From Celeribacter marinus (GTDB lineage Bacteria; Pseudomonadota; Alphaproteobacteria; Rhodobacterales; Rhodobacteraceae), in assembly GCF_001308265.1 (NCBI RefSeq), contig NZ_CP012023.1, positions 1,812,932-1,876,931 of the forward strand: a stretch of 64,000 nt of DNA, written 5' to 3'. Below are positions 55,067 through 63,951 of the stretch, in pieces. Within the stretch, counting starts at the first letter, position 1; each line of letters starts with the position of its first letter. Made by a program: the position numbers and the translations under genes. The notes beneath the pieces were generated by a model, which made no database searches, had not been told where the DNA came from, and saw only the letters and a list, made by a program, of their open reading frames with translations.

Positions 55067-57614
55067 TGATGATACGGCCCGGAACAACGATGAGTTTCTT
55101 TGGCTGCCCACCATCGAGCGCCTTGAGAACAACTTCGTTCGCCAGAGCGAGTTTTTCAATCTCTTCTTTCGGCATGTCGCTTGGAACAGTGATTTCGTCG
55201 CGCCGCTTGCCATTGATCTGGATCGGCAACGTGACGTTCTCTTCGACCAACATTTTCTCGTCTGCGCGTGGCCATGGGGCGCGCGCTATGAGACCCTCGC
55301 CACCAAGCATCGACCACATTTCCTCCGCGAGGTGCGGCGTCATCGGAGACATGAGTTGCGCGAGAGTTTTTAGCGCAAACCGTTTTGCCTCACGCCCCGC
55401 CTTGGATTTCGCAATGGTATTTGTGAAGCCGTAAAGCTTTGCAATCGACGCGTTAAAGCCAAAGCTGTCGATCCCCAATGTGACCTCGTTCATGGCCTTG
55501 TGGGACGCGCGCAACAGATCATCGTCGCCGGTGCCGCTTTCGGGAGCGCCCGCTAAGTCTGCCGTCAAACGCCACACGCGGTTGAGGTGCTTGGCCGAGG
55601 CTTCGGCACCGGATGCCGTCCATTCCACATCGCGTTCGGGCGGGCTATCGGACAGTACAAACCAACGTGCCGTGTCGGCGCCGTATTGTTTGATGATCTC
55701 AACCGGATCGACCACGTTGTTTTTGGATTTCGACATTTTGGCCGAAGGGATCACGGTGATCGCCTCACCTGTCGCTTTGACGAATGTGCCACCATCGCGC
55801 TCTTCGACTTCATCAGGGTAGTGATAGATAGCGCGGCCATGCTCGTCCTTGCGCACCGCATTCTGGTAAATCGCGTGCGTCACCATCCCTTGGGTAAAGA
55901 GCGCGTTGAACGGCTCGCGTGCGCTATCGGGCAAGTGACCCGTGACGTTCATCGCGCGGGCGAAAAAGCGTGAATAGAGCAGGTGCAAAATCGCGTGCTC
56001 GATGCCGCCGATATACTGATCGACGTTCATCCAATAGGCTGCATCCTCGGACACGGTTGGCGTGTCGGCGTGCGGTGATGTGAACCGCGCATAGTACCAC
56101 GAGCTGTCCACAAACGTGTCCATCGTGTCCGTCTCGCGTAGCGCATCCGCACCACAGCTTGGGCACGCGCAATTGCGCCATGTCGGATGACGGTCAAGCG
56201 GATTTCCAGGTTGATCGAATGTCACATCCTTGGGCAATTCGACGGGCAGGTTCTCTTTCTTCTCAGGAACCACGCCGCACGCCTCGCAATGCACCACAGG
56301 AATCGGACAGCCCCAATAGCGTTGGCGCGACAGGCCCCAATCGCGCAAACGGAACTTGGTCACGCCGTGGCCCACGCCGTTGCTTTCGCAAAAATCAATG
56401 GCGGTGTCGACGCCTTGGTCGCCGGTCTGGATTTCTTCGCCTGCAAAGCCGAGCAGGTATTTGACCGCGTCGGTTTTAAACGGGACAAACGCCTCGGACG
56501 TGTTCAATTCACCTTCGGTCGGTGCAAAGACGTAGTTGATCGGCAAGCCGTATTTGGTCGCGAAATCATGGTCGCGTTGATCGTGTGCGGGACAGCCAAA
56601 GATCGCGCCTGTGCCGTAATCCATCAAGATAAAGTTGGCGATATACACCGGCAATTCCCACGCCGTATCAAACGGGTGGCGCACCTTTAGGCCCGTATCA
56701 AGGCCAAGTTTCTCCGCCTTTTCAATCACCTCTTCGGTGGTCCCGCCTTTGCGACATTCATCGCAGAACGCGGCAATCTCGGGGTTCTCTGCCGCCAGCT
56801 TTTTGGCCAATGGATGATCGGCGGAAATACCGACAAAGGACGCGCCGCGCAATGTATCGGGACGCGTGGTGTAGACCTCAATGCGGTCGTGGTCCTCGGG
56901 CGCGTCGATCAACGAGAACGCAAATTGCAACCCGCGTGATTTGCCGATCCAGTTTTTCTGCATCGTCTTGACCTTGTCTGGCCAGTTGTCGAGCGCATCA
57001 ATGGAATTCAAAAGGTCGTCGGAGTAATCGGAGATTTTAAAGAACCACTGCGTCAGATCACGCCGCTCAACAGGCGCACCGGACCGCCACCCGCAACCGT
57101 CAATCACCTGTTCATTCGCCAGAACCGTCATGTCGATCGGATCCCAGTTCACAGTCGCGTTTTTGCGGTACACCAATCCCTTGTCCATGAAATCGATGAA
57201 CATGGATTGCTGTTGTCCGTAGTATTCGGGATCACAGGTGGCAAACTCGCGGGTCCAGTCGATCGACAGGCCGAGCGGCTTCATCTGGTCGCGCATCGTA
57301 GCGATGTTTTGATAGGTCCATTCGCCTGGATGTCCACCCGATGCCATCGCCGCGTTTTCGGCGGGCATGCCAAAGGCGTCCCACCCCATCGGGTGCAGCA
57401 CCGAGAACCCGCACGACGATTTGTAGCGCGCGACAACATCGCCCATCGTGTAGTTGCGCACGTGGCCGATGTGGATGCGCCCCGATGGATAGGGGAACAT
57501 CTCTAGGACGTAGTACTTTTCCTTATCGGGGTCACGTTTGGCGAGAAAAACCTCCGCCTCGTTCCAGGCAGCTTGCCATTTCGGTTCCAGATCGGCGGGC
57601 GCGTAGCGGCTCAT
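55053..57614 (-). CDS. leuS: Leucyl-tRNA synthetase
   Basis: LeuS charges tRNA-Leu. The 853-aa class I synthetase has the HIGH motif in [20 protein letters not shown], a CP1 editing domain ([20 protein letters not shown]), the zinc-type insert with CxxC pairs ([21 protein letters not shown]) and the KMSKS motif in [17 protein letters not shown]. Its end carries the short C-terminal domain ([24 protein letters not shown]). It leads the leuS-lptE-holA transcript, separated from the upstream DUF3576 gene by a terminator hairpin. Confidence 0.97.
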   Translation of the reverse strand: MSRYAPADLEPKWQAAWNEAEVFLAKRDPDKEKYYVLEMFPYPSGRIHIGHVRNYTMGDVVARYKSSCGFSVLHPMGWDAFGMPAENAAMASGGHPGEWTYQNIATMRDQMKPLGLSIDWTREFATCDPEYYGQQQSMFIDFMDKGLVYRKNATVNWDPIDMTVLANEQVIDGCGWRSGAPVERRDLTQWFFKISDYSDDLLNSIDALDNWPDKVKTMQKNWIGKSRGLQFAFSLIDAPEDHDRIEVYTTRPDTLRGASFVGISADHPLAKKLAAENPEIAAFCDECRKGGTTEEVIEKAEKLGLDTGLKVRHPFDTAWELPVYIANFILMDYGTGAIFGCPAHDQRDHDFATKYGLPINYVFAPTEGELNTSEAFVPFKTDAVKYLLGFAGEEIQTGDQGVDTAIDFCESNGVGHGVTKFRLRDWGLSRQRYWGCPIPVVHCEACGVVPEKKENLPVELPKDVTFDQPGNPLDRHPTWRNCACPSCGADALRETDTMDTFVDSSWYYARFTSPHADTPTVSEDAAYWMNVDQYIGGIEHAILHLLYSRFFARAMNVTGHLPDSAREPFNALFTQGMVTHAIYQNAVRKDEHGRAIYHYPDEVEERDGGTFVKATGEAITVIPSAKMSKSKNNVVDPVEIIKQYGADTARWFVLSDSPPERDVEWTASGAEASAKHLNRVWRLTADLAGAPESGTGDDDLLRASHKAMNEVTLGIDSFGFNASIAKLYGFTNTIAKSKAGREAKRFALKTLAQLMSPMTPHLAEEMWSMLGGEGLIARAPWPRADEKMLVEENVTLPIQINGKRRDEITVPSDMPKEEIEKLALANEVVLKALDGGQPKKLIVVPGRIINVVI

Positions 57615-57641
57615 TGGGGTATCCTTCGTCTCTCACGTAAA

Positions 57642-57666
57642 ACGCCGAGCATGCATAGCTCGGCGT
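57642..57666 (-). terminator. Probable terminator of the DUF3576 gene
   Basis: A perfect 9-bp stem (57642-57650 with 57658-57666) is followed in the minus direction by a short T run. It lies between the DUF3576 stop and the leuS start. Confidence 0.7.
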
Positions 57667-57715
57667 GGTGATAATGCCGTGGCTCGATTGGGTCGCGTGG
57701 CCATGGCGGTGTGTG

Positions 57716-58279
57716 TTATCTGCTCGAACGCAGTTGGCGTGCTCGGGTCAAAATGGCGTTCTCGACCGCGCGCACGGTTTCGGCGCTTGCCATCCCGCCG
57801 CGCGTATAGAGTGAAATGTTGAGTGTACGCGCATCGAGTGCGGGGTCGGTCACATGGATCGTTGCGCGGTAGGCGCGGCCACCGTTTGGCGGTGTGCCAT
57901 AGCCCGTAGTGATCACGCCCGTGAACGGATCGGCGGATTGCACGGGCAAGAATGACAATACCTCTAGGGCGGCATTCCAGATGTATTTATTCACCTGAAC
58001 ATCGCTTGACGCATTATTGCGCCCGCCGCCAAAGATGGTGCGTGATTTGCGTTGCTCGACTATGATCACTTCGCCGTTGGGGATTTCGACGGCTTGTCCG
58101 GTGGAGCGCGTGTCGACGACTGCGTCACCCTCGGCCACGACCGTGGTTTTATCGCGCCCGAACGGGCCTGAGCCGATCGAACCGAAACCGATGCTATCAC
58201 CGAGTGAGCCAAGGCTCCCGCCGCCGCTACAGGCGGACAGGGCAAGTGTTGCAATTAGTGCAAGGCTGCTACGGTACAT
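57716..58279 (-). CDS. DUF3576 lipoprotein
   Basis: The predicted 187-aa precursor starts MYRSSLALIATLALSACSGG with a lipobox cysteine, then a Gly/Ser linker (GGSLGSLGDSIGFGSIGSGP) and the DUF3576 domain: KYIWNAALEVLSFLPVQSAD, TTGYGTPPNGGRAYRATIHV and SAETVRAVENAILTRARQLR. It is probably an outer-membrane-facing lipoprotein of unknown role, conserved upstream of leuS in alphaproteobacteria. gagggg before the ATG at 58279 sets the start; the longer frame has no ribosome site. Confidence 0.87.
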   Translation of the reverse strand: MYRSSLALIATLALSACSGGGSLGSLGDSIGFGSIGSGPFGRDKTTVVAEGDAVVDTRSTGQAVEIPNGEVIIVEQRKSRTIFGGGRNNASSDVQVNKYIWNAALEVLSFLPVQSADPFTGVITTGYGTPPNGGRAYRATIHVTDPALDARTLNISLYTRGGMASAETVRAVENAILTRARQLRSSR

Positions 58280-58380
58280 GCGTGATCCCCTCATATTCAA
58301 TCGCGCCAACCGTATAGGCCAACGGGGAAGGGAACAAGTGGTTAGACACAAGCATGAGGCGCAAATGGCGTCTACAAACG

Positions 58381-58407
58381 GAAAGGGCCACCCCGAAGGG
58401 TGGCCCA
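58381..58407 (-). terminator. Terminator of the porin gene
   Basis: A perfect 9-bp stem (gggccaccc/gggtggccc, 58385-58393 with 58398-58406) with a 4-base loop is followed by TTT in the minus direction. It lies 25 bases after the porin stop. Confidence 0.75.
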
Positions 58408-58431
58408 AACATTATCCAATCTCAGGAGAGA

Positions 58432-59517
58432 TTAGAATTTGAGGGACAGAGCCAAAGTGGCACCCGAGCGAAGCTCGTAGCCGCCGGTGACTGTGTCGAT
58501 GTCGTCGGTGCTGATGTCTACTGCAGCGTCGCCTGTGTAATCAGCGTAAGCCGCGATGAAGGAAGCGCCGCCGCCGAGATCGTAATCAGCTACAACGTAT
58601 GCTGCGAAATCGTCGTCTTTTACGGAGTCGCCATCTGCGTAGCCGCCAGAAACTTTCAGGCCGTTACCCATATCGTATGTCGCGCCGATGCCGTACTCGT
58701 CGGAACCTGTGAGGTTCTTGTAGTAGGCTTTAGCTGTCAGTGCGCCTTCGGAGTAAACAGCGGACAGACCGTATGTGTCGTCGCCTGCGGATTCAGCAAC
58801 GTAGAACGCGCCGAGGGCCACGGGACCAACAGGGTAGCCAACTTCGAGACCGAGCGAGTTTTCGTCAGCTGTCTGGTTGGATGCGTAAGCAACTTTCACG
58901 TCTGCGCCAGCAAAGGAAGTACCTGCGGAGATTGCGAAGATTTCGCTAGGCTTGTAGTCGCCTTTGGTCACGTTAGTAATTGCAGCGTCTTCTTCTTGGT
59001 AAGCAACGGACAGATCAACTGTGCCAAATGTTGCTTTTGCACCGAAACCAACCTGGTATGTTTCACCAGTAGTTTCGTCAACACCAGCAGATGCAGCAGC
59101 TTCGACACCGCCAAATGTGCCGCCGATGATTAGAACGGCTTCGCCGTCCTGCTCAGAGAAACCGTCTTGCGCCATTTCGGAAACGCCGGACCATTTGCTT
59201 TCAGCAGCAAATTTTGTGTCGCCGTATGTGAAGTAGGAGGACGCGTTGGACAAGGAGATTTTCAGGTTGTCGTCGCCGGACACATCAAAGTCGCCAGCTG
59301 CACCGTTGTCGTCAAGCTCAACACCGTATGTCACGGTTGCAGTCCAGCCGTTGTTCAACTCGGCAGTTGCTGTCATGTCGACATCAACGTCAACGTATAC
59401 ACCGTCTTCGAAGTCGTCGTTGTAACCCAGTGTACCTGCGCCGGAGAAGGAGATTTCAGCAGCAGCTGCGCCAGCGAATGCGACGATTGCTACGGAGGAG
59501 AGAAGGATCCACTGCAC
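58432..59517 (-). CDS. Outer-membrane porin with altered 5' end
   Basis: The protein is a roseobacter-type general porin: the end of a signal peptide (ILLSSVAIVAFAGAAAAE), then a 16-strand barrel pattern starting ISFSGAGTLGYNDD and ending in the required aromatic ATLALSLKF. Acidic glycine-rich loops are typical. The start is abnormal: relatives begin with MK followed by ILLSS, but here the bases before the ILLSS codons differ, the only start in frame is a GTG at 59517 with no ribosome site, and a stop lies 36 bases further out. The foreign segment begins here. Expression is therefore doubtful. Confidence 0.85.
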   Translation of the reverse strand: MQWILLSSVAIVAFAGAAAAEISFSGAGTLGYNDDFEDGVYVDVDVDMTATAELNNGWTATVTYGVELDDNGAAGDFDVSGDDNLKISLSNASSYFTYGDTKFAAESKWSGVSEMAQDGFSEQDGEAVLIIGGTFGGVEAAASAGVDETTGETYQVGFGAKATFGTVDLSVAYQEEDAAITNVTKGDYKPSEIFAISAGTSFAGADVKVAYASNQTADENSLGLEVGYPVGPVALGAFYVAESAGDDTYGLSAVYSEGALTAKAYYKNLTGSDEYGIGATYDMGNGLKVSGGYADGDSVKDDDFAAYVVADYDLGGGASFIAAYADYTGDAAVDISTDDIDTVTGGYELRSGATLALSLKF

Positions 59518-59607
59518 GATGCTGGTGTCTTTTTCACTATGCGCCCACAGTTAATGGTCGTTCTGCGCTGTTATTGAACATAGTAAAATGTGCAAAAGGT
59601 CCTGCAC

Positions 59608-60561
59608 ATGCGCCATATGTCAAAGTTGTTTCGTAAGCCTAAAGCAGCAGCCGTCACATCTCCTACAAAGCTGACATTGAATGCGTTTTTTGACCTCAAG
59701 TATCGTTCGTTCGTTCAAGCAACAAAGCGTCGTAGTTCGCATGATGTGTATCTGTTCGACAAGCACATGCGACCAACACTCGGAGCCAAACTTTTGGCTG
59801 ATATAAGTGGGGAGCATATCGACGCTTGGATGCTGCAACAGATAGATGATGGGTATAAAGCTAATACTGTTAACAAGCATGCATCAATGCTCAATCGCAT
59901 TCTCAACATAGCCGTACATTGGGGCTATTTGGGTAATAACGCATTCAAAAGTTCTGCCATACGCAAACTGCCAGTTGGCGATTATGTGCAACGCTTTCTA
60001 ACACGCAGCGAGATTTCGCAGTTGCTCAGTGCCTGCAAGCAAAGCACACACCCCTACCTGTACCTGTTCGTCAAGCTGCTGCTGCTCACTGGTGCACGTA
60101 AAAGCGAACTTCGACTGGCAAAGTGGCGAGACATTGACGCTGACAAGATGCAGCTGTTCGTTGCTGTCAGTAAAAGTGGGCGCAGTCGAACAGTGCAGCT
60201 GAGTGCCGCTGCCTTTGTTGTATTGGAGCAAGTGCAACAACGCAGTACTGCACTGGGTTTGCCCACAACCGGTGATAGCTGGGTATTCACAAACCCACGC
60301 ACACAGCTACCATATACAAGTTTTCACATTGCGTTCTGTCGCGCACGTGCTGCTGCTCACTTGCCCACTGTACGCATACACGATTTACGCCACACCTATG
60401 CCAGCTTGTTGATCAACAATGGAGCCAGTATCTACGAAGTTCAGCAGCTGCTTGGGCATTATCACATATCAATGACTGAGCGTTATGCACAGCTGTTCCC
60501 CAACACGCTGCAAGATCGTGTCAACATCATAGCCAGCACCATCGACTTGGATCGTATTTGA
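59608..60561 (+). CDS. Tyrosine site-specific integrase
   Basis: The predicted 317-aa recombinase has an N-terminal SAM-like core-binding domain (KLTLNAFFDLKYRSFVQATK, IDAWMLQQIDDGYKANTVNK) and a catalytic domain. Visible catalytic residues are the arginine in LTGARKSELRLAKW, HxxR in IHDLRHTYASLLI, histidine in LLGHYHISM and the tyrosine in TERYAQLF. aaaagg lies 8 bases before the ATG at 59608; GTG 59590 and ATG 59617 are alternatives. Its start lies only about 100 bases from the join with the porin gene, as expected for an integrase beside its attachment site. Confidence 0.92.
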   Translation: MRHMSKLFRKPKAAAVTSPTKLTLNAFFDLKYRSFVQATKRRSSHDVYLFDKHMRPTLGAKLLADISGEHIDAWMLQQIDDGYKANTVNKHASMLNRILNIAVHWGYLGNNAFKSSAIRKLPVGDYVQRFLTRSEISQLLSACKQSTHPYLYLFVKLLLLTGARKSELRLAKWRDIDADKMQLFVAVSKSGRSRTVQLSAAAFVVLEQVQQRSTALGLPTTGDSWVFTNPRTQLPYTSFHIAFCRARAAAHLPTVRIHDLRHTYASLLINNGASIYEVQQLLGHYHISMTERYAQLFPNTLQDRVNIIASTIDLDRI

Positions 60562-60681
60562 TCCCAACATCACTATGCCATTCAGCCCCAAGTTCAACCA
60601 GATATTCGATTGGCAATAAACCGTCACATATCCGCCAATATCACTTGGGAACATGCATGATGTTGTTGCCTAAGTAACATG

Positions 60682-61029
60682 TCAGTCCAGCCCCATACGT
60701 AGGAACTTTTGGAGTTGTTCCGATACTGCTGCGTCAGGCTTGCTGTCTGTGTCATCCACGTCGTCAGCTAGATCGTATTCTTCTGTCCAACGATCTACTT
60801 TGCGTATGCTCACATATGGCTGTTCCATCAGCTCAGCATGATCAACTTCATAGGTGCCAGGGGTCTTGCCTACCGTCCAGCAGCTGAGCGCCATGCGCTC
60901 CTGATCTGTAAGCTCACCCAAACGCTCAGCGATGCTCTCCCCTAACCGTTCAAGCTTGCGATCCAGCTTGCCTTGTGTGCTGGCTTTGGCATTCTGCATG
61001 CGTGCTGCAAGTGATCTGTAGGTGATCAT
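60682..61029 (-). CDS. Small hypothetical protein of the integrated element
   Basis: The predicted 115-aa protein is helical and charged: ITYRSLAARMQNAKASTQGK, ERLGESIAERLGELTDQERM, and an acidic C-terminal half (DLADDVDDTDSKPDAAVSEQ) ending LQKFLRMGLD. No family is recognised. It is the last of the leftward string of small genes. The start is ATG 61029 (a TTG lies one codon further out), with a weak ribosome site. Confidence 0.6.
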   Translation of the reverse strand: MITYRSLAARMQNAKASTQGKLDRKLERLGESIAERLGELTDQERMALSCWTVGKTPGTYEVDHAELMEQPYVSIRKVDRWTEEYDLADDVDDTDSKPDAAVSEQLQKFLRMGLD

Positions 61030-61097
61030 CAACTGGACCGCTTGCTCATACAGCGGTCCAGTGTCTAATACCTCGTGCAGTCGAACAACATGCTGTA

Positions 61098-61457
61098 TTA
61101 CTTTTTTCTGCGTCGTTCCTCTTCGTCAGCCCACTGTGCATCCTTGCTGCGTTCAATCACGCTACGCATCTTTTCTACAGCATTGCGTACGCCTGTGAGT
61201 GTGTTGTCCACGTATACAGCTGAACCATCCACTGTCTTGGAGCCAGCACGCATCACAACACGTCTTTGCCCATCAACGCTTTGTGGTGCCCACCAGTATT
61301 TGCTGCTGTTGCCATCAAGCTCTGCTTCAGTCTTGTACTTCTTCAACTCTGCAAGCATACGATCTGCTTGTCCAAGCAGCTTTGAACGCAAGCTGGCATT
61401 CGCACTGCTTTGTGGTTCAAGCCCTTCCTCACGCATCAAGTCTTGTAGCCAATCCAT
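61098..61457 (-). CDS. Small hypothetical protein of the integrated element
   Basis: The predicted 119-aa protein reads MDWLQDLMREEGLEPQSSAN at the start, then SLRSKLLGQADRMLAELKKY, a middle part YWWAPQSVDGQRRVVMRAGS and a highly basic end (EERRRKK). No family is recognised; the middle looks like a small beta unit and the flanks are helical. aaaagg lies 9 bases upstream of the ATG at 61457; ATGs two and three codons earlier are possible. Leftward string, second from the end. Confidence 0.6.
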   Translation of the reverse strand: MDWLQDLMREEGLEPQSSANASLRSKLLGQADRMLAELKKYKTEAELDGNSSKYWWAPQSVDGQRRVVMRAGSKTVDGSAVYVDNTLTGVRNAVEKMRSVIERSKDAQWADEEERRRKK

Positions 61458-61535
61458 CTTCATCATCCTTTTTGTTATACGCACAGTAGGATCATGTACC
61501 GTTATACACGTCAGTCAATATCTAATGCTGTAGGG

Positions 61536-61844
61536 TTATCTTGGTGGAATAGGCTTTTGTGGCTGTTTGGGTGCTTGATCCTGTACGTCAGGTGCAGTCT
61601 GTGCTGTGCGTGTTGTGGGCGCTGGTGCGTTACCTGCTGTGGGTTTGGCTGGGCGTGGGACTGGAGCAACTATCCGCTGAGTGCGCTTTGGCTTGGGCTC
61701 GCGTCGTTTCTCTATGTCTCTTGCTTCATCCCCAATCACACCAGCCATCAGCGCAAGTGCTTCAAGCCGCACTGCCTCTGCCTCTTGTTGTGTGATAGCC
61801 CTTATTGTGTTGAGTGCCTTCTGTATGTCCGTCAGTGCAGTCAT
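61536..61844 (-). CDS. Small hypothetical protein with Pro/Thr-rich tail
   Basis: The predicted 102-aa protein has a helical N-terminus (MTALTDIQKALNTIRAITQQ, EAEAVRLEALALMAGVIGDE) and a Pro/Thr/Ala/Gln-rich basic tail (PVPRPAKPTAGNAPAPTTRT). No family is recognised; such tails are common in small phage accessory proteins. The ATG at 61844 overlaps the stop of the preceding 36-codon gene (ATGA, 61841-61844), so it is translated by coupling. Confidence 0.62.
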   Translation of the reverse strand: MTALTDIQKALNTIRAITQQEAEAVRLEALALMAGVIGDEARDIEKRREPKPKRTQRIVAPVPRPAKPTAGNAPAPTTRTAQTAPDVQDQAPKQPQKPIPPR

Positions 61845-61951
61845 GTGCTTGCTCCAACACACGGGAGTGCAAAATCACCACCCCAAAAGCGTAAGTACTT
61901 CACTACTAGAAACTGCACAGCGTGAGATTTAGGACGCAGTACCCTCTTCAT
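61841..61951 (-). CDS. 36-residue minigene coupled on both sides
   Basis: This very small frame (MKRVLRPKSHAVQFLVVKYL, ending in SAST-like residues GAST) would be ignored by length, but both ends are ATGA overlaps with neighbouring genes (61948-61951 and 61841-61844). The product is basic at the N-terminus with a short hydrophobic middle and one cysteine. It may be a regulatory peptide, or simply a coupling frame that carries ribosomes to the next gene. Confidence 0.5.
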   Translation of the reverse strand: MKRVLRPKSHAVQFLVVKYLRFWGGDFALPCVGAST

Positions 61952-62256
61952 AGTGCAGCCATCCAGTGTTGCTGGCTTTGTGTGTTGATTTGTCGATGAC
62001 ATGCATTGCTCAAACCAACAAAGCGTTCTCCAAGCTGTTTGTGCTCTGCTGTGTTCAGCATCCTGTGCCCATAGTGCTGCAGCTTGCTGGCACATATAGC
62101 CACTGCACCCACGCTTGCATGCGTACCCTTAAAGCGCAGCGTACGCATGTAGCACTCGCTTCTGCCAAGCCAGTCCCTGCTAAACTCGCTTTCGTTGGTT
62201 ACCACATTGATACTGAGCAGCAGTGTGTACACATCATCCAAAACCGTTTTTGCCAT
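61948..62256 (-). CDS. Small DNA-binding-like protein of the integrated element
   Basis: The predicted 102-aa protein starts MAKTVLDDVYTLLLSINVVT, then NESEFSRDWLGRSECYMRTL and THASVGAVAICASKLQHYGH. This resembles small phage proteins with a helix-turn-helix-like core, but I cannot name the family with certainty. aaagga lies 8 bases before the ATG at 62256. It is the first gene of the leftward string and overlaps the 36-codon minigene by four bases. Confidence 0.62.
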   Translation of the reverse strand: MAKTVLDDVYTLLLSINVVTNESEFSRDWLGRSECYMRTLRFKGTHASVGAVAICASKLQHYGHRMLNTAEHKQLGERFVGLSNACHRQINTQSQQHWMAAL

Positions 62257-62955
62257 GTTTTTTTCCTTTGTTGATAAATAACTGTAGATGCAACACAGCT
62301 ACCCACCGTGTTGTATTTATCTGCAGCATAGTGCTCAACAAACGGCATTGAGTAAGCATATGAAGGTATGCGTACAGAACTTGTCAGCACAGAAGCTCTT
62401 GCAGAGGCATTCACCGAGCAAAGCTGTAACGGGCTCGTTAAATATTATGCAGTGGAACAAGAAGAGAGGCTTTGTATATCAAAGCACCTTGTATGTGTGC
62501 TGCTGGTGGCAATGTACTTGCAGCACATTGCGTTGGGAACAACTCCACGCACGTAAAGGTAACAGCCTAACCCTACCTACCAGCACAGCTGGTTGTGCGA
62601 CATTGCTGACTGAGAAACTCACAGAAAGTCTCAAGTCAAAGAGAGGTTAGCAGCCTCTCTATGACATCCAAATCTACAGAAAGCCCCCATAGTAATATTG
62701 AACAAGAAACGATGCTGATGCTGTTGATGCGCTGTAGCGAAGCGCAAGCGAAGAAACAGTGAAGCAGTTGGATAACAGCACAGCTGTTAGACAATCAATC
62801 ATCCACCCAAACAAATGTCATGTAATATGTATTGTGTGAGATGAGTGCGTAAGTCGTTGATAATGAACAGCTCTGACTGCTCTCATTGATTGGTTGTCCA
62901 AGTGGAACCTCAGACATTAACGTAGCTGTTAATGAAGCTGATATTTGAGGGCACA
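62257..62955. other. Gene-poor stretch of the integrated element
   Basis: About 700 bases separate the leftward gene string from the second recombinase. It should hold the leftward promoter and the promoter of the second recombinase. One short frame (62368-62556) is listed separately. Near 62735-62760 short GCGAAGC-type units are repeated (gtagcgaagcgcaagcgaag). I see no tRNA, no long inverted repeat and no good terminator. Confidence 0.45.
62368..62556 (+). CDS. Possible small protein (62 aa)
   Basis: The frame reads MRTELVSTEALAEAFTEQSC then NGLVKYYAVEQEERLCISKH and a hydrophobic stretch LVCVLLVAMYLQHIAL. aagg lies only two bases before the ATG, which is too close for an ideal site. The composition is protein-like, with one possible membrane segment, but there is no coupling or family to confirm it. 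Confidence 0.3.
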   Translation: MRTELVSTEALAEAFTEQSCNGLVKYYAVEQEERLCISKHLVCVLLVAMYLQHIALGTTPRT

Positions 62956-63522
62956 ATGGCACAAGCAACAACACTCAATGATGCACAAATCAAGCGTGTG
63001 CTGCGCTACTGTCAATCACGCAAGTATCCTACACGTGACACAACTATCCTGCAGTTCAGCTTGCATACTGGGCTGCGTGCCAAGGAACTGGCTGCGCTGC
63101 GTGTTGGCGATGTGTACGATGCTGATGGCACACCACGTGCTCAGTTCACACTTGCACCATCACAAACCAAAGGCGCCAAGTCACGCACAGTGTTTGTCAA
63201 CCGGCAGCTTGTGCAAGTGCTCCTAGTGTATCGCACATGGCGACACTGTGACGATGCAGCTGCGCCACTGTTTCCAAGTCAAAAAGGTGGGCACTTCTCA
63301 GCCAACACCATGTGTCAACTGTTCCTCAACATATTCCATGCGTGTGGACTGCAAGGTGCCAGCAGTCATAGCCCACGTAGAACGTTCATCACACGACTTG
63401 CTAACAAAGGTATTGGTGTGCGTGTGCTTGCAGCACTGGCAGGGCACAGTTCAATCGCAGTCACGCAACGCTACATTGATGTGAATGATGCACAGTTAGC
63501 CAACGCAGTGGAGCTGTTGTAA
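62956..63522 (+). CDS. Short tyrosine recombinase (catalytic domain only)
   Basis: The 188-aa protein consists almost only of the catalytic domain. Visible residues are the arginine in LHTGLRAKELAALRVGD, a lysine in the beta-hairpin TKGAKSRTVFVNRQ, the HxxR site in SHSPRRTFITRLA, the histidine in LAGHSSIAV and the tyrosine in TQRYIDVN. The core-binding domain found in normal integrases and in the one at 59.6 kb is absent. gaggg lies 4 bases before the ATG at 62956. Its stop overlaps the start of a 57-codon frame (TAATG). Integrative, resolving or inverting activity are all possible. Confidence 0.82.
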   Translation: MAQATTLNDAQIKRVLRYCQSRKYPTRDTTILQFSLHTGLRAKELAALRVGDVYDADGTPRAQFTLAPSQTKGAKSRTVFVNRQLVQVLLVYRTWRHCDDAAAPLFPSQKGGHFSANTMCQLFLNIFHACGLQGASSHSPRRTFITRLANKGIGVRVLAALAGHSSIAVTQRYIDVNDAQLANAVELL

Positions 63523-63695
63523 TGGCAGCAGCATCAACAGTTGCACTCAACAAGCAACTCAAACGTGAACTGGCTCAACAGCTTTGGTTACGACAACACC
63601 TACCACACAGTCGTCAACAGGTGCTGTCACAGCGCCGTATATTCGTGTTGCGCACACAGCTTGCATTGCTGCACAGTGATGTGCTCAAGCACTAG
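63522..63695 (+). CDS. 57-residue protein coupled to the short recombinase
   Basis: The frame starts at the ATG inside the recombinase stop (TAATG) and reads MAAASTVALNKQLKRELAQQ, then LWLRQHLPHSRQQVLSQRRI and ends LALLHSDVLKH. It is rich in Gln, Arg and Leu and likely forms one or two basic helices. Coupling and codon style support a real gene. It could be a recombination directionality or DNA-binding accessory, but no family is recognised. Confidence 0.5.
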   Translation: MAAASTVALNKQLKRELAQQLWLRQHLPHSRQQVLSQRRIFVLRTQLALLHSDVLKH

Positions 63696-63762
63696 TGCGT
63701 GTTGCATTCAGTCAAAGCTGCAACCAGCAGTGTAGCCCATGCAACAGCTGGGCATAGCGCAT

Positions 63763-63906
63763 CTATCCGCCGAACACATTGCCCGCACTACGCAAGTCAG
63801 TTGCCACACCCTCAAGCACAGTGCCCGTCCCGTCAAATACGCCTTTGGTTGTGCCGCAGCTGGATACTGCAAACGCTGCACTCAGTGCCAATACCAATCT
63901 CATCAT
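63763..63906 (-). CDS. Small entericidin-like lipoprotein
   Basis: From ATG 63906 (gagg upstream) the product is 47 aa: MMRLVLALSAAFAVSSC, a lipoprotein signal with lipobox cysteine, then a short Gly/Thr-rich mature part GTTKGVFDGTGTVLEGVA and ATDLRSAGNVFGG. This resembles entericidin-type small lipoproteins, but phage-encoded lysis or exclusion lipoproteins look similar. An upstream ATG at 63918 is possible. It marks the last gene visible in the window. Confidence 0.55.
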   Translation of the reverse strand: MMRLVLALSAAFAVSSCGTTKGVFDGTGTVLEGVATDLRSAGNVFGG

Positions 63907-63951
63907 TGCTCGCCTCATTGTTGTTGTGGAGATGATATATACTGCTGTCAC

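Noticed and set aside
58354..59133. Plus-strand reading frame of 259 codons antisense to the porin
   Set aside because: The product is cysteine- and valine-rich, as expected for the complement of porin codons, and has no ribosome site.
59505..59510. BamHI site GGATCC as proof of a cloning artefact at the join
   Set aside because: A six-base site occurs by chance about every 4 kb, and part of it belongs to porin codons; it was kept only as a caution.
62288..62650. Plus-strand frame of 120 codons in the gene-poor stretch
   Set aside because: Cysteine- and tryptophan-rich composition without a ribosome site; an overlapping shorter frame (62368-62556) is more protein-like.
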